DNA from: Lepiota brunneoincarnata
Lineage: Eukaryota > Basidiomycota > Agaricomycetes > Agaricales > Agaricaceae
Length of the DNA stretch: 64,000 nt
Assembly: GCA_023014365.1 (NCBI GenBank)
Contig: JAEBUN010000069.1
Span: 52,409 to 116,408 of the forward strand
Direction of reading: 5' to 3'
Part shown: positions 35,546-47,688 of the stretch, one piece after another
Numbering within the stretch: the first letter of the stretch is position 1
Layout of the letters: each line of letters opens with the position of its first letter
Made by a program: the position numbers and the translations under genes
The notes under the pieces: generated by a model
Seen by the model: only the letters and a program-made list of their open reading frames with translations
Database searches by the model: none
What the model was told of the DNA's origin: nothing

Positions 35546-35938
35546 ATTGAGGGGAGAATCAGCCAGTGATGCAAGAACAATGAAATACCCCATCATATTA
35601 GGTCAAAATTATAAAAAAATGTAACATTATGTATAGATCAGATAATGAATGTAGAGGGAACAGGGGGTGGAATAGGAGGATTCAATAGTCATCAAGAAGG
35701 TCAAGGCTTTGCTTGTTGTGACTTCTGCTCATCAGGATTGTCCCCAGATAGCTTATGCTTCTTGCTGCATGGCATGTTAATATTTGCTGCCATTGGCAAA
35801 GAGGATTCCATAAGCCGGGGACTATGCCATGGCATATGGGATGATTCAGCAAGAGGGTTGCCATTGGGTCCGTTGTTCCTCTCACAATCAGTGTGCGACT
35901 GTGAGCAAGTCCAGGGCCAGGCCATGACAGAACTTGGG

Positions 35939-36430
35939 TGTTAGGGCAACCTGGGAGCCCAGGCAACTCAGGGGAACTGAGGGGAGCTGAGGCAAACCTG
36001 CAGGGGAATCCTAAGTGTCATTGACCAGGTATGTACATGTGGAGGGCTTACCTGCAGGGGAATCCTAAGAGAATAGGATGAAGAGACCCCTGCAGGCGAA
36101 AACTGTGTATATACATGACTTATATAAGCAATATTAATGAATAGGGGGGTGAAGCGAACTGTCCCAACACTGCTAATGTAGGAATAAGGAAGGATGAAAG
36201 GAGGGAGTGAATATGGTGACAAGGGAGTGTCAGAGGGAGTCTGGAGGGGGATAGGGAGGGCTTGTGAGGACCTTCATGGGGTGCTTGGGTTGTTCTGGGT
36301 ATCCTGGGGCTTCTGGCGTTTGAAGGGAGGAAGGTATAGTGTGCTGGAGGGTAAGGGGACGCTTTGAGGGGTAAAGGGGGTGTGGGACATGTTAGGAGTG
36401 CCTTTGAGGCCTCTGAGGTGTCCCCTTACA
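35939..36430 (-). repeat. 3' LTR of the gypsy element
   Basis: 492 bp. Compared with the other LTR it carries an extra ~54-57 bp near 36010-36065 (a second GCAGGGGAATCCTAAG unit). It contains the last ~157 bp of the pol frame. Confidence 0.9.
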
Positions 36431-39400
36431 TCTACCCCCCCTTTAAGATCGCAGCGACTCGATGTGATGGTTGGGAGGGGCTGAAAAGGGATGGAGCCGA
36501 ACTGGAGGGCTCGTATGTGGCGTGGAGTGCCAGGGTGTCGTTCATAGAACTCCCGGACGAGCTCTAGGGCGTGCACATCAGCTGCATCCTCCCAGGGATT
36601 GTGTTCTCGACTAAAGCCCTTCCACTTAACCAGGAACTTGAGTTTCTTCCGCACAAATCGGCTGTCTAGAAGATCTTCTACCTCCCACTCTTCCTCTCCG
36701 TCGATAAGCCAAGGGGCTGGTGGTGGAGGCCGTTTCCAGGTTGGGAATGGATCTTCTGGCACAGGTGTGAGCTTCACAACATTGAAGACCGGGTGGAGTC
36801 GTCGCATTGCATAGGGGAGCTTCAGGCGATAGGCATTGGCACCAACTTGTCTTTCTATAGCATAAGGGCCGAGTTGTAGGTGGGATAGCTTCTTGGATGG
36901 TCAGGTGGTCTGGATGTCGCTCGCGTCCAAGTATACCCGGTCCCCAGGCTTGAAAATGGGTGCGGGGGTGCGGTTTTGATTGTAGTATCTCGCCATTTGG
37001 TCTTTAGCTTGTACTAATGCTGACTTGGCCTCTTCCAGGGTCTCCCTCATTCGTCGCGTGAACTCATTGACGGTTTCTAAGTGGGAGGGTTGCTGGCGAG
37101 GCTTGAAACCCATCCGAGGGTGTCTTCCAGTGTCTAATAAGAAGGGAGAGTGCTGTGTCGACGCGTGAACGTGGTTGTTGTGCTGAAACTCAGCCAATGG
37201 GAGGAGGTCTAGCCAGTCATCCTGCCTTTCATTGATGAAGATGCGGAGATACTGGTCTAGCTCCTGGTTAACTCATTCGGTTTGGCCATCGGCTTGAGGA
37301 TGCCACGCAGTAGTACTCACCACTTTGATTCCCAGTTTCCCATAAAGCTCTTTGGTGAACTCCGCGACGAATTGAGGGCCTCTGTCCGACACCACTTGCT
37401 TAGGGAGTCCGTGTAGTTTCCAGACGTGGTGTAGGAACAATCGCGCTGCTCCTTCTGCGGTTACTGTGGTATGTGTAGGGATGAAATGGGCTCGTTTGGA
37501 CGTAGAATCGACCACCGTCATGACTGCGTCGTACCCTGCAGAGGACGGGAGTTCTACAATGAAGTCCACGCTGATAGTGTCCCACCGAGACTCTGGGATG
37601 GACAAGGGGTGGAGCTCTCCGACGGGGAAGTGGTGTTGAGGCTTTGTCCTGAGGCACAGGTCACAGGTGGCGACGTATCGGCCAACAAACCGGGACATCT
37701 GAGGCCACCAGTAATTCCAGGAGATTAATTCCAGCATTTTCCATCGGCCTGTGTGGCCCGCGACTCGTGTATCATGGTGGAGAGCCACGATGCGACGCCT
37801 GAGGTCATTGGTATCCGGGACATAGATTTTGCCACAAAACCGGAGCAGCCCTTCTGACTTAGACCACTCCGCGGAGTGTACGGTCTTGGACGACGATTCC
37901 TTGAGCTCCCGGGCCGCTTTAGCTACCGCTTCTTCAGCAATCCCAGAGCGGTTCCCTGCCTGGATATCTCGGAGGAGAGCTTGTTCTTCGCCCGTAACTT
38001 GGATCCCTTCAAGAGCGCGAATGGCGAACTTCTCCCAAGTCAAGAGGACAATGTCTTCGTTGTCGCGAGCTCCGGAACCATGATCGGCACACCTAGATAA
38101 GGCATCGGCCTTCCCCATTGCTCTGCCGGGCCTGTGATGAAGTTTGAAATCGAATCGAGCTAAGATGAGAGACCAACGAGCTTGGCGACAGTTGAGCTTC
38201 TTAGATGTCATGAAATATTCCAGGTTGCGATGGTCTGACCAGATCTCTACTGTATGGGGGGCTCCTTCCAGGAAATGCCGCCATTCTTCAAGCGCCCTGA
38301 TGATAGCTAGCATCTCTTTGTCATGAATCTCGTAGTTCCGTTGTGCTGGGTCTAGGGACTTGGAATAAAAGGCTACGGGGTGCCATTTACCATCTCCTGA
38401 CTGCTGGGAGAGTACCGCTCCAGTGGCGAAGTCGGAACTGTCCGCCTCAACTCAGGAAGGGTGAGGAGGTGTCAGGCGACGCCAGGACAGGTGTGGAAGT
38501 GATGAGGGCCTTGAGTTTTGTGAATGCGTTGGATTCTAGCTCCCCCCAATGCCAGGGGGAATCAGACTTAGTGAGATTGAAGAGGGGACGAGTGTGGTGC
38601 GAAAAATCCTGGATGAACCGCCTATAGAAGTTCACAAAACCTAGGAATGCTTGTACCTCCCGTTTGTCTGTAGGTTCCGGCCATTCTTGTACTCCAGCAA
38701 CTTTTACTGGGTCCATCTCTACTTTGTCCTCTGAGATCACCAGGCCGAGGTATTCTACTTTGGTCTTTTCAAACTCACACTTCTCTGGTCGGAGGTAGAG
38801 TTTGTGGTGACGGAGCAGCTCGAGAACTCGGTGGGTGACCTTCCTGTGCTCCTCGATGGTTTTGGTGAATATGAGGATGTCATCTAGGTACACCACAACC
38901 ACTCCTTCTGCTATCAGCTCTCGGAAGACGTCGTTCATCATCGTCTGGAATGTGGCCGGGCTATTGGTAAGTCCAAAGAACATTACCAAGGGTTCGAATA
39001 GGCCGCGATTGGTCCGGAATGCCGCTTTCCACTCGTCTCCCAGTTTAATATGCACATTATTGAAACCCCATCAGATATTGAGCTTGGTGAAGTACCTGGC
39101 ACCTTGAAGTTGGTTAACGAGCTCTGAAATGAGTGGGAGGGGGTATTTGTTTTTGATAGTGATCGCATTAAGGGCCCTGTAATCCTGAACTAGCCGGAGT
39201 GACCCATCTTTCTTCTTGATGAAGAAGACTGGCGAGGCCATGGGGGACTTGGAGGGGCGAATCCTTCCTGTGTTTAGGTTCTCTTGAATGAAGGAATCAA
39301 GCTCGGTTTGCTCCGCGGGGGCCAGAGGGTAGACCTTACAGCCTGTAGGAGTCGCCTCAGGGAGGAGTTCAATGGCGTGGTCCCAGGGTCTTTGCTCGGG

Positions 39401-40359
39401 AAGTGAGTCGAAAGACTCCTTCTCAAACACCACTGAGAAGTCATGGAGGTGCTGGGGGACATGTTCTTGGAGGCCGGAAGTCACAGAAGGCATTTGAGGT
39501 GATTTAGAGTTGCGGTAGAAGGCCTCAGCAAGCCTCTGAGAGGTAGTGCTTGTCGCTCGGATGAACTGAGGGTCGGGGTGGAGAGTAGTGGCCCAGATGC
39601 GTTCGCCGTCTGCCATACCTTGCGACGATTTTGGTTGGAGGCCCTGGAATTTCATCGATCTCTTCCCAAACGTCCTCCCAGAGTGGGTAGGGGCCCATTG
39701 AACACGTAGCGATTGCTTTAAATTCTGCCTTTCGAATCTTCCGTTCGGTTCTGAGCTGTTCCTTACACAGCGTGCAGCATCTCTCTGAGCAACGTGTCAT
39801 TTGGACTTTGCCCGTCTTCCAGTCTACCTCTGGGTTATGTTCTTTTAGCCAAGAGAAGCCTAACAATAAGTCTTGCTTCCCAAGCGATGTGACAGCCAGG
39901 GAAGTACGTTCCGAGTGGGACTTATAGCGGAGAACAATGTCTAGGACTTCAGTGATTGACCCGGCTTCGTTCTTAGTGCCGTCCACATTAAAGACTGGGA
40001 TGGGCTGAGAGAGGGGGCGAGTGTTGAGACCGTTTCTCCGCACAAAGTCTTGGTCAACTGAAGCAGCCAGTTGCTCCGCTGTCTAGTAAAGCCTGAGCGA
40101 CTTTTCTTTGTGCAGTGTCGGTCGTCTCTAGCTCGACTGTGAGGAGAAGGGACTTCTGGGAGTCTACGGAAGATATCTTGAATGCAGAAGGTAAGCGTCG
40201 CTCCCATTTGGGCCGTCTGAGTCGTTCGGGCTGTAAAGGGTTTGCAGGGGGTGTGTCTTGCATAGGGAGTGGGTTTGGGGTCTGGGCAGTGTCGTCTATT
40301 GGCTCTATTGACAGTACACTGTATCTACTCCCTCTAAGCGGCCGGGGCACATGATTCAC
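36274..40359 (-). pseudogene. Gypsy pol: protease, RT, RNase H, integrase, chromodomain
   Basis: Protease LLDSGATGCF; reverse transcriptase with LVQDYRALN and the catalytic VYLDDILIF (~38890); RNase H with HDKEMLAIIRALEEW and KADALSR; integrase with CDLC, VDFIVELP, VSDRGPQF and ADGQTE; chromodomain at 36700-36570 (FLVKWKGFSREHNPWEDA). The frame is broken by single-base shifts near 40055 (extra A), 39630 and 38450 (extra A), and by TGA at 39071-39073, 37273-37275 and 36901-36903, all at positions expected to be Arg CGA. The chromodomain is thought to guide integration to heterochromatin. The frame runs through the polypurine tract into the 3' LTR. Confidence 0.9.
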
Positions 40360-41550
40360 TGGTCGCTTGGGGCAAAATCCGCCTTGGTGTCATCCTCTGC
40401 GGGCTCTGTTGGGGTCTGGGCTTCTATCGCATCCTTCTCCGCCAGCAGCTGCTGGATCAGGGTCTCCTTTTCCTCTATGTCCAAAAAGCGAACGTCAAAT
40501 CGTCTGGGGCATTCGGATTTCATATGGCCCATCTGGTGACACCTGTAGCAGACCACGGGGGTGTTTGAAGCCTTCCTGGTCGCGTCAATGTCCATTGGAA
40601 CGGGTTTACTGGATGTTGGAGCGATTTGGGTGAAAGAGCGAATGGTCGGGGGAGAGAAGGGGGTTGAAGCGACAGGGGTGTTGTTGAGAGGGGCTGGGAG
40701 ACGAAATGGGGTGAACGAGGATTTCACCGAAGGTACCTGAGAATGTCCCTGGGCCTGGAAGGCCTCATTTGCAGCTCAGTTCTGGTCTATGAGTCTCGCT
40801 GCTTTGTACCAGGCTCTGGGAGCATTATCCGGGGGTCTATTTGCTGTCATTGTGGCCACTGCAGTCTGGATTGCAGGGCGGAGACCTCGGCGGAACTTGA
40901 CTACAATAGTTTTGTTATCTTGGTACTCCGAGTCCGAAATAAGTTCCAGAAATTTCGTCTAGGTAGTCTTCAACACTCCTGTTGCATTGGTAGTATTCCG
41001 TGCCCTCCAGACGATTGATAGCAGTCGCTTCAGAGTCCACAGGAAAGAACTGCTTACGGAACTCGGTCTCAAAATCCTTCCAGTCATAGAACCTCTCTGC
41101 TCCTTTTTCTTTCTCCTCCCATCGGAAAACCTGGTCCACCCACTTCGCTGCGCGTCCCTCCTTCATGAAAGACATAGCCCAGAGTATTTTCTGTTGGTCC
41201 GACTCGAAATGGGTGGGGCAGAGACGAAGGTATGTGTTGCAGGTGTTTAGGAAAGCCCTTCCTCGTGCCCTATCGCCTGAGAAGTCTGGGGGGGTGGCAG
41301 GTTTGATTTTGGAAGAGCTAGGTGATTGAGAGGAGGAGGGAGAAGGATGTGGGGTCGTGTCATGTTGATTTGTGGGTGGGGGGCGTTCGGAGAGGTCTTG
41401 GAGGCTAGTCTGAATTGATTGGATCACCTCAGTGAGGGCCTGTTCAGATTCAGCCTGCCTTACTACCACGGATGCCACATCTTGCTGGAGACGAGTTATT
41501 ACACTCAGGAGGTCTGGGTGTGCACTCTCTGACGCGTTTTGTTGAGACAT
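40356..41550 (-). pseudogene. Gypsy gag with CCHC zinc knuckle
   Basis: ATG at 41550 (MSQQNASESAHPDLL), 134 bp inside the 5' LTR boundary. The capsid-like region includes ATPPDFSGDRARGRAFLNT and KEGRAAKWVDQVF; the zinc knuckle CYRCHQMGHMKSEC lies at ~40555-40515. A one-base shift near 40940 (an extra A in GACGAAATTT) and TGA at 40776-40778 break the frame. The protein would package the element RNA. Confidence 0.85.
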
Positions 41551-41683
41551 GGGTGGAGAACGAGGCAGGGTGAAGGAGAGAGAAGGGTACTGGGTGACAG
41601 GAGACTGTTGGGGCAGAATATGCAGTCCAAGCAGGTGGGACCTGTGCACGCAGAACCAGTCTCTTGAGAGGATCCTATTCTTC

Positions 41684-42121
41684 TGTTAGGGCAACCTGGG
41701 AGCCCAGGCAACTCAGGGGAACTGAGGGGAGCTGAGGCGAACCTGCAGGGGAATCCTAAGAGAATAGGATGAAGAGACCCCTGCAGGCAAAAACTGTGTA
41801 TATACATGACTTATATAAGCAATATTAATGAATAGGGGGGTGAAGCGAACTGTCCCAACACTGCTAATGTAGGAATAAGGAAGGATGAAAGGAGGGAGTG
41901 AATATGGTGACAAGGGAGTGTCAGAGGGAGTCTGGAGGGGGATAGGGAGGGCTTGTGAGGACCTTCATGGGGTGCTTGGGTTGTTCTGGGTATCCTGGGG
42001 CTCCTGGCGTTTGAAGGGAGGAAGGTATAGTGTGCTGGAGGGTAAGGGGACGCTTTGAGGGGTAAAGGGGGTGTGGGACATGTTAGGAGTGCCTTCGAGG
42101 CCTCTGAGGTGTCCCCTTACA
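41684..42121 (-). repeat. 5' LTR of the gypsy element
   Basis: 438 bp, TG...CA ends, next to the target duplication TTGGG at 42122-42126. It lacks the internal duplication found in the other LTR. Confidence 0.9.
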
Positions 42122-44993
42122 TTGGGGGCTCTAATAGGGTGACCTCCTGTATGACATCATCTTGAGAATTGAGGGGCGTAGGAAGAATGAGTCACACTCC
42201 TGGCATAACAACAGCAGAGGCAGGTTGCTGACCAGGAAGGGAGTTGTCAATGGCTTCGGTGGCAATACAATTCAAGTCAACATTTGCCACCTGAGAGGTG
42301 CCAGCAATTGAGACTTGTGAAGTGTCCAACTCAGGAGGTTCTGAGGAGGTGCCCACAATTGGGAGAGAAAGGTCTGCCGGAGTTGGTGGAGAATGTGCCA
42401 GGGTGTGAGTTTCCAATGTTGCCTGGGACGAGGAGGGGACATATGTAGCAGGGCCAGGAGGCTCTGCTGCCAAGGGAGTGGCAAGATTTGGAGGGGGGAG
42501 AGTCACTGGTATTATTGGACCAGGGGTGGGATCATTTGTGGGGATGGATCCCATATAATCTTCCAGTACGTTCAAAGTACCATTGCTCATGATGGGGGAA
42601 GGGGAGTCTGCCACAGCAGCAGTGGCACCCAATGCTGGTGGAGCCTCAGAAGATGTTGGCCCGAGTACAAATGGGGTGGGGAGTTGCCCCAGTGCTAATT
42701 GGCGCCCAGTTGCGTGCATTTGAGCATCGGCATATGCCGCCTCCATAATGTCAGACTCAGTGGTGGCAAGTTCCCACGGCAACTCAGGAGAGAGGCAGTC
42801 AGCAGTATTTTGCAGATCCACCATGGGATCACAGGGCATGTCAATGGCAGACAGGCTGTGTATCTCTGACATTGGTGGTGGGGTGGGTGGCAACAGTAAG
42901 GGAGTGTGGTTAGCAGTATCAACCTCCATTGCCATGGCACCTGCAGGTATGTCTAGCACTGCTGTGGCTGCCGCGGCGGCACTGCTGCTGACCAGTGGTG
43001 CAGGACAAAGGGCATCTATCCGCTGAGATAGCCTTTCCATTGCAGCCTCCAATGTGCTGACTCAGCTGTCAAATATGAGGTGCATGGCCAGTGCCACAGC
43101 TTCAATCTGGTTTGCAACCTCTGTCAATCGGTCACCAAAAGCATTCACACATTCTTCAAGCCTGAAAAGGCGCAGGACCTGGATCCTTGCCTGCTCCTTG
43201 GCATGTGAAAAATGTTTGATCAGCCATTGATCAAATCAGTTGAGATGTTCCTGGCAATATTTATTCACTGGAAGAAAAAGCAAGTGGGAGCATGAATTAT
43301 TAGTGGAGGCCAGATAGTGAGGTTTTTTACTTACTTTCCTGCAGTTCCGCCTCTTTCTCAGGGCCCCATTCCATGTTTTCAATGGGGTCCTCAGCATAGG
43401 TTGCCACTGCCTTGCCTTTGCCCTTCTCAAGTGCTGTGAGTACTTCTGGAACCTGAACCTCATCTTCTGACTCCATAGAAATCAATTCATCCTCCCCATC
43501 TGTTGCGACCTCCACATACTTCTTTGTCAGCCACTCTACCTTGATTCCCTTTTGCTGCTTTGCTGGTTGTTGTGGCAATGTTTGTGGCACGTTCCTTTGC
43601 TGCCACCCTACCCCCCGTGGACCAGTGTAATTCATGCATTGGCATTTCTTCACCATACAGGCACAGCATGCTCCTCCATCAGCATCCATTTCACAAGGTT
43701 GATTTCTTGAGGCACAATACTGGTATGCCATGTTGAAGAGTTCTCCAGTTGGCTGTGGCCTACAGTGTGGGGGCTGGGGCCCCTGGGCTCTTTGCTGGTG
43801 CTGTGGCATGACCCTATGCCAGCCACACCCATGGCCCTCATTGTCTCCCACTGTAGACTTTTTCTCCACCATTGGTGCCTTTCCCTTCCCTTTGCTCTGC
43901 AAAACTGGTGGAGGTGATGTGGGGGGTTTATATGACTCTGAGCTTGAGACCTCCATCGCGTCATCCAAAACGACGATCAGGGGCCATGATGCTGCGGCAC
44001 GCCAGGCACATCCAGCTGTTGATGTTTCAGGCTGGTCATGTTGCTTGGGCGTTGCTGTTGGGACCAAAAGTGATTGCGGCATTGGGCTTGTACCTGTTTG
44101 ACCTGGTGCCAGTTGCAGCATTTCTTGTGCTGGCTTGTGTTGGCCAATGGGAATATAACCAGCACCACCCATGGTGCTACCCTGACTCTCCATCTCGTGT
44201 TTGGTAAGTTGAGGTTGCTCTTGTCCTTGGCCATTCCTCAATGCCAGCGTTATGTTTGCTGGCAGTGGCAGGTGTTTAACAGTTGGCAGCAAGTCCATAG
44301 CTGTTATTCCAGTAACTGCACCTTGTTTGCTCGTGTATGCCCCCTATAAAACATTAGTTAGTTGCCTACCACACCAAATCAGTTTACTGGATCACCCACC
44401 AATTTATGGACATTCTTTTTCACTTGTTTCCACTCATGTTTTGCCAATGCTGCCGATTGGGTCATGGCAAATGAGGGTTCACTGCCATGTTTGCACCATT
44501 CCACTAGGAACCCCATGAGGAACTTATGTGCTTTGAATGCCACATGAATTTCTGGGTCTTGACTGCTTGTATGGGCAAATATCCTCTGCTGCAAGTGGTA
44601 ATATATATATCAATGGGGGGTTGGCAATGAAATGACAACCAATGAGGTAATTCTTACCATTTCTTCTCTATGTTTTTCCATCAATTCTTGTATTGTGCCA
44701 CTTTGTAATCCAAGCTGCACAATACCCTCATACTTTTCCAGGGCAGCTGATATTTCTCTTTTGCTGATTGTGGACATCTCACAAAGATCTTTTTCTTATT
44801 TGCTGAAATGAAGATGAGATGTTTGTCATTGATGGGAGGAATACAGAAAGCAGGAATGTAATGTTGGAAGCTCAAAAAGATTTTTCAACACAAGCCATGT
44901 GATCAAATCACAAATTGCTTAATAATCAGTCTTCAATACAATTTGCCTTAAGTGCTGCCCTTAACACCTTCATTCTCATTCCAAAATCCACCC

Positions 44994-45789
44994 ATGTACC
45001 ATCCATCCATCATGAACACTGCAGCACCCCTCAACATGGAATCACTGGGGGACACATCCAAATCCACCGCTTTGGGAATTAGGTTGCCTCCAGACTCCAT
45101 GCCTGGATATTTAGTCAATGCTGACAAGCTTCACTGCCAAAATGCCAAAATGAAACAACTATTCAATGTTCAAAACATCAAAGTCATGGTATGTTCCGCT
45201 TCCAACATTCAACCCTTTTCTCCCCACATTGCTGTGGCAATTGGTATTTTGCCAGTGATTTTAACAAACCTGCCTCTTGGGTAATGTATCCATCCACTCA
45301 CTTATGCCTTCATTGTTGGATACTACTAATCATTCATTTATTATGCTTCTTTGCTCACCATCCATTTCATATTTCAGCCGACTTCGATGGAGGATCTCCC
45401 TCATGCCATCATTGGCTGTGGCAAAATCATGGTTCCCACCCTTCTGGTATGGCCGTCCACATTGTATATCATATTAAAATTCCAGGCCCTTATTTGATCC
45501 ATTTGCCCAGAGTCTCACTGAGCGTGAACTCCTTGCCACTCATGCCGAGATTAAGGCATTGCAGCAACATCAAGGCCTGAGCTACAAGGATGCAGCTCAC
45601 CAATTGTACCACTCTGAAACCCTAAAGCTTGCTGTCCAAGACAATGCCCATGGCAAACTTGTCAAATTACGGCAATCTGTTGACAAACTTATTGAAGAGG
45701 ATATCACAAAACACCTTCTCACCATTGACGGCATCAACTCTAATACTACTCACATTGTCCCTAACCTCCCCATCTTGCCAAACATTTGA
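44994..45789 (+). CDS. KDZ-element gene d, ~180-aa protein of unknown function
   Basis: Divergent from gene c with 216 bp between start codons. Exon 1 is 44994-45188 (MYHPSIMNTAAPLNMESLG), exon 2 is 45378-45446 (PTSMEDLPHAIIGCGKIM), exon 3 is 45511-45789 (SLTERELLATHAEIKALQQH ... LPNI). All joins are in frame with GT-AG borders and no stops. The first intron is unusually long (189 bp) and could hide a small exon. No domain recognised; the last exon looks helical. Unlike the element's other genes it has no obvious break. Confidence 0.5.
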
Positions 45790-45964
45790 ATCATTGTGTA
45801 TATACCATACATAATAATCACTTATGGTTTTGAAGGCATCCCTGACCCCCATTGTTCAAAACTTTGCCTGCCCTCATCTCAGGCTATCCAGTACAATGCC
45901 GCCCCATCTTGCGTAATATCTTCTAATACATGCCCATGAAAATGGTCTTCCGGTTTTATCACAC

Positions 45965-46574
45965 CATCTTGATTCTTCTCAAAAGTGCCACAATGAGCTT
46001 GCTGCTGATGCCACCCACCCCCCATACTATTTGGCAATGTTCATTCTGTGCTGCCTGCCACCCCATGCCAGCTTTTTCTCGCTGTCGCTTTCCTCAACTT
46101 GTTGTTGCCTTATCCATCACTCATTGATTAGACACCCCCCTCTTTCTTTTTCCAACCAGACTGATTCACCTCACTCATGCCACCCCAAAATTGCCACCCA
46201 TGCCACCTAACCCAATACCATTCAGTACTTCCATTATGTCAAATATCTATTATCACTTAATTTTTGTCAAGCAATCAATCCATGGAAATGTTCTTATTTA
46301 GTCTCATGCCATGCCACTGCTCTGCAATTGCTTGCTATCCACTTCTGAGCCCAGCATTCTATGCCTCCGTGATCCTTGGATCCTAAGGGCCCCTCTGACA
46401 TGCTTCCCAAACACACAAGTGGAGCTATATAGGATGATGGACCAACCCAGCGGGCCCGCTGAGTCCCACTCACTTGATACAATGTATGTCTCAGTGGGCC
46501 TGCTGAGCCCCACTCACTTGATACTATGTATGTCTTTGCTGGCCCCACTCACTCGATACACTGTAGGTTGACTA
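45965..46574 (-). repeat. Right terminal inverted repeat of the KDZ element
   Basis: Reverse complement of 23676-24285, ending CACTGTAGGTTGACTA. The subterminal GAGTGGG repeats are present in mirror order. Confidence 0.85.
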
Positions 46575-47688
46575 CCTGATATCACAGCCAGTTGGGTTAG
46601 CAAGTTTCCTTGCTAACTCTTTATCTACGGTTTTTTTTTTTTCTTTGATAATCCACACCCAGGTTCTCAACCCTAACATTCTAGAAGTTCCCTTCCATAG
46701 CCTTCAGGCAGTAAACTAATATTAGAATTTAATTAGCTTGTTCCATGCTTATCAATCTTTATTTTCTAGTTCATCATTTCTGATCTCTTTTGTTACTATG
46801 AGGGAGCATCTGTCCCTAAGTACCCTCTTGGATACCCCATCCAATCTTTTATCTTTTAATACCATCAGAGCCATTCCAAGGGAACATCCCTACTAGGACA
46901 TTAGTTAATCTCTAAATTCTCTTGTCAAGATTCACTTCCAGGACCTGTTACTATGGCTATGTTACCATTTTTCCTCTTACGCACCCACCCATCTATTTTC
47001 GCTTATCACATGTCACTGCCTGCTGTCAGCACTCAGTTATATTTACTTATCACATGCTGCCACTCGTCTATAGTTAGTTCACCTTTGGCTTGTGATTTCC
47101 GTTCATTCGCATGAGATTCTCCCCTTTATCACATGCCAATCATCCCAGTTGTATATATAGACCTAGATATTACTTGTAATCTCTAGCTTTGTCTTGTTAT
47201 ACACCGTATTTGTTCCTGCTCTTTGGCATTGCCTTAGACTTGCTTGCACTACTCAATGGTTAACTTGTCGTTAATTGCATTGAGCCTTGCAGACGCCTAA
47301 CCAGCATAACAGGCTAGGTACCATCTGAATGTCATAAGCATTACAACTCATTCACTTTCTAGGGCAGAGACAAAGAAATGGGTCTTTTTGTGTAGTCATA
47401 AGGATCTTAACTAATATCTTAGTTAACATGGTATCGGATTCAATGCTTGGGTATATTCTTACCAGAGTCATTCTTCCATAGTCTTATCACTAATAAGTTA
47501 GTTAACAGCACTTTTACTTGTCTGGGTGTTCTGGTTTGGTTTCTGAGATGTCTGCCTTCACATATTTTAGATAGTATTCTAATCTCTCACACCCAGCATC
47601 TGACCATGGCCATATACTGATATTATTTGGTAACAGAGAGTTAGTTACTTTATTAGCTAGTGATTTCACAAATGAAATGATTTTGCAG
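46575..47688. other. Possible copia-like LTR and primer-binding site, degraded
   Basis: AT-rich DNA with a TATATATAG at about 47153 and, at 47431-47441, TGGTATCGGAT directly after TTAGTTAACA. That arrangement resembles the end of a copia LTR followed by a primer-binding site for initiator tRNA-Met. The 5' edge of such an LTR is unclear (TGTTACTATGG near 46948 is one option). No gag or pol of copia type follows. Confidence 0.35.

Larger units (their letters stand above)
35939..42121 (-). mobile_element. Full-length chromodomain Ty3/gypsy retrotransposon
   Basis: LTRs at 35939-36430 and 41684-42121, both TGTTAGGG ... CCTTACA, flanked by a perfect 5-bp duplication TTGGG (35934-35938 and 42122-42126). 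Order on the minus strand is gag, protease, reverse transcriptase, RNase H, integrase, chromodomain, as in chromoviruses. A polypurine tract (AAAGGGGGGGTAGA) abuts the 3' LTR at 36431-36444. The LTRs differ by a ~57-bp internal duplication in the left one plus few substitutions, so the insertion is fairly young, yet all genes are broken. Confidence 0.95.
35701..44777 (-). pseudogene. KDZ-element gene c with Cys-rich cluster, split by the gypsy element
   Basis: ATG 44777 opens MSTISKREISAALEKYEG; further exons lie at ~44595-44379, 44350-43327 and 43260-42122. A cysteine cluster CEMDADGGACCACMVKKCQC (about 43690-43630) resembles a fungal zinc-cluster arrangement. The rest is Pro/Gln-rich with lysine patches. 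TGA at 43236-43238, 43062-43064 and 42192-42194 again sit where CGA is plausible. The gypsy element enters at TTGGG (42122-42126); beyond it the frame continues without a shift and stops at 35701 after KKHKLSGDNPDEQKS. Without the insertion and the TGAs it would be one long protein. Role unknown; the cluster hints at DNA binding. Confidence 0.55.
23676..46574. mobile_element. Large KDZ-type DNA transposon with ~0.6-kb terminal inverted repeats, five genes, three nested insertions
   Basis: The ends are TAGTCAACCTACAGTG and its reverse complement. The inverted repeats span about 23676-24285 and 45965-46574. Inside lie gene a (minus), the KDZ transposase (minus), gene b (plus), gene c (minus) and gene d (plus); transposase/b and c/d are divergent pairs, b/c converge. 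LTR-A copies (30446-31691, 33801-35100) and a gypsy element (35939-42121) are later insertions into transposase, b and c; without them the element is about 14 kb. The terminal TA may be the target duplication or part of the repeat. A KDZ origin follows from the transposase and its CxC2-like cysteine cluster. Confidence 0.75.

Noticed and set aside
44982..45460. Plus-strand frames overlapping gene d introns
   Set aside because: They end without splice partners; the three-exon model gives one continuous frame.
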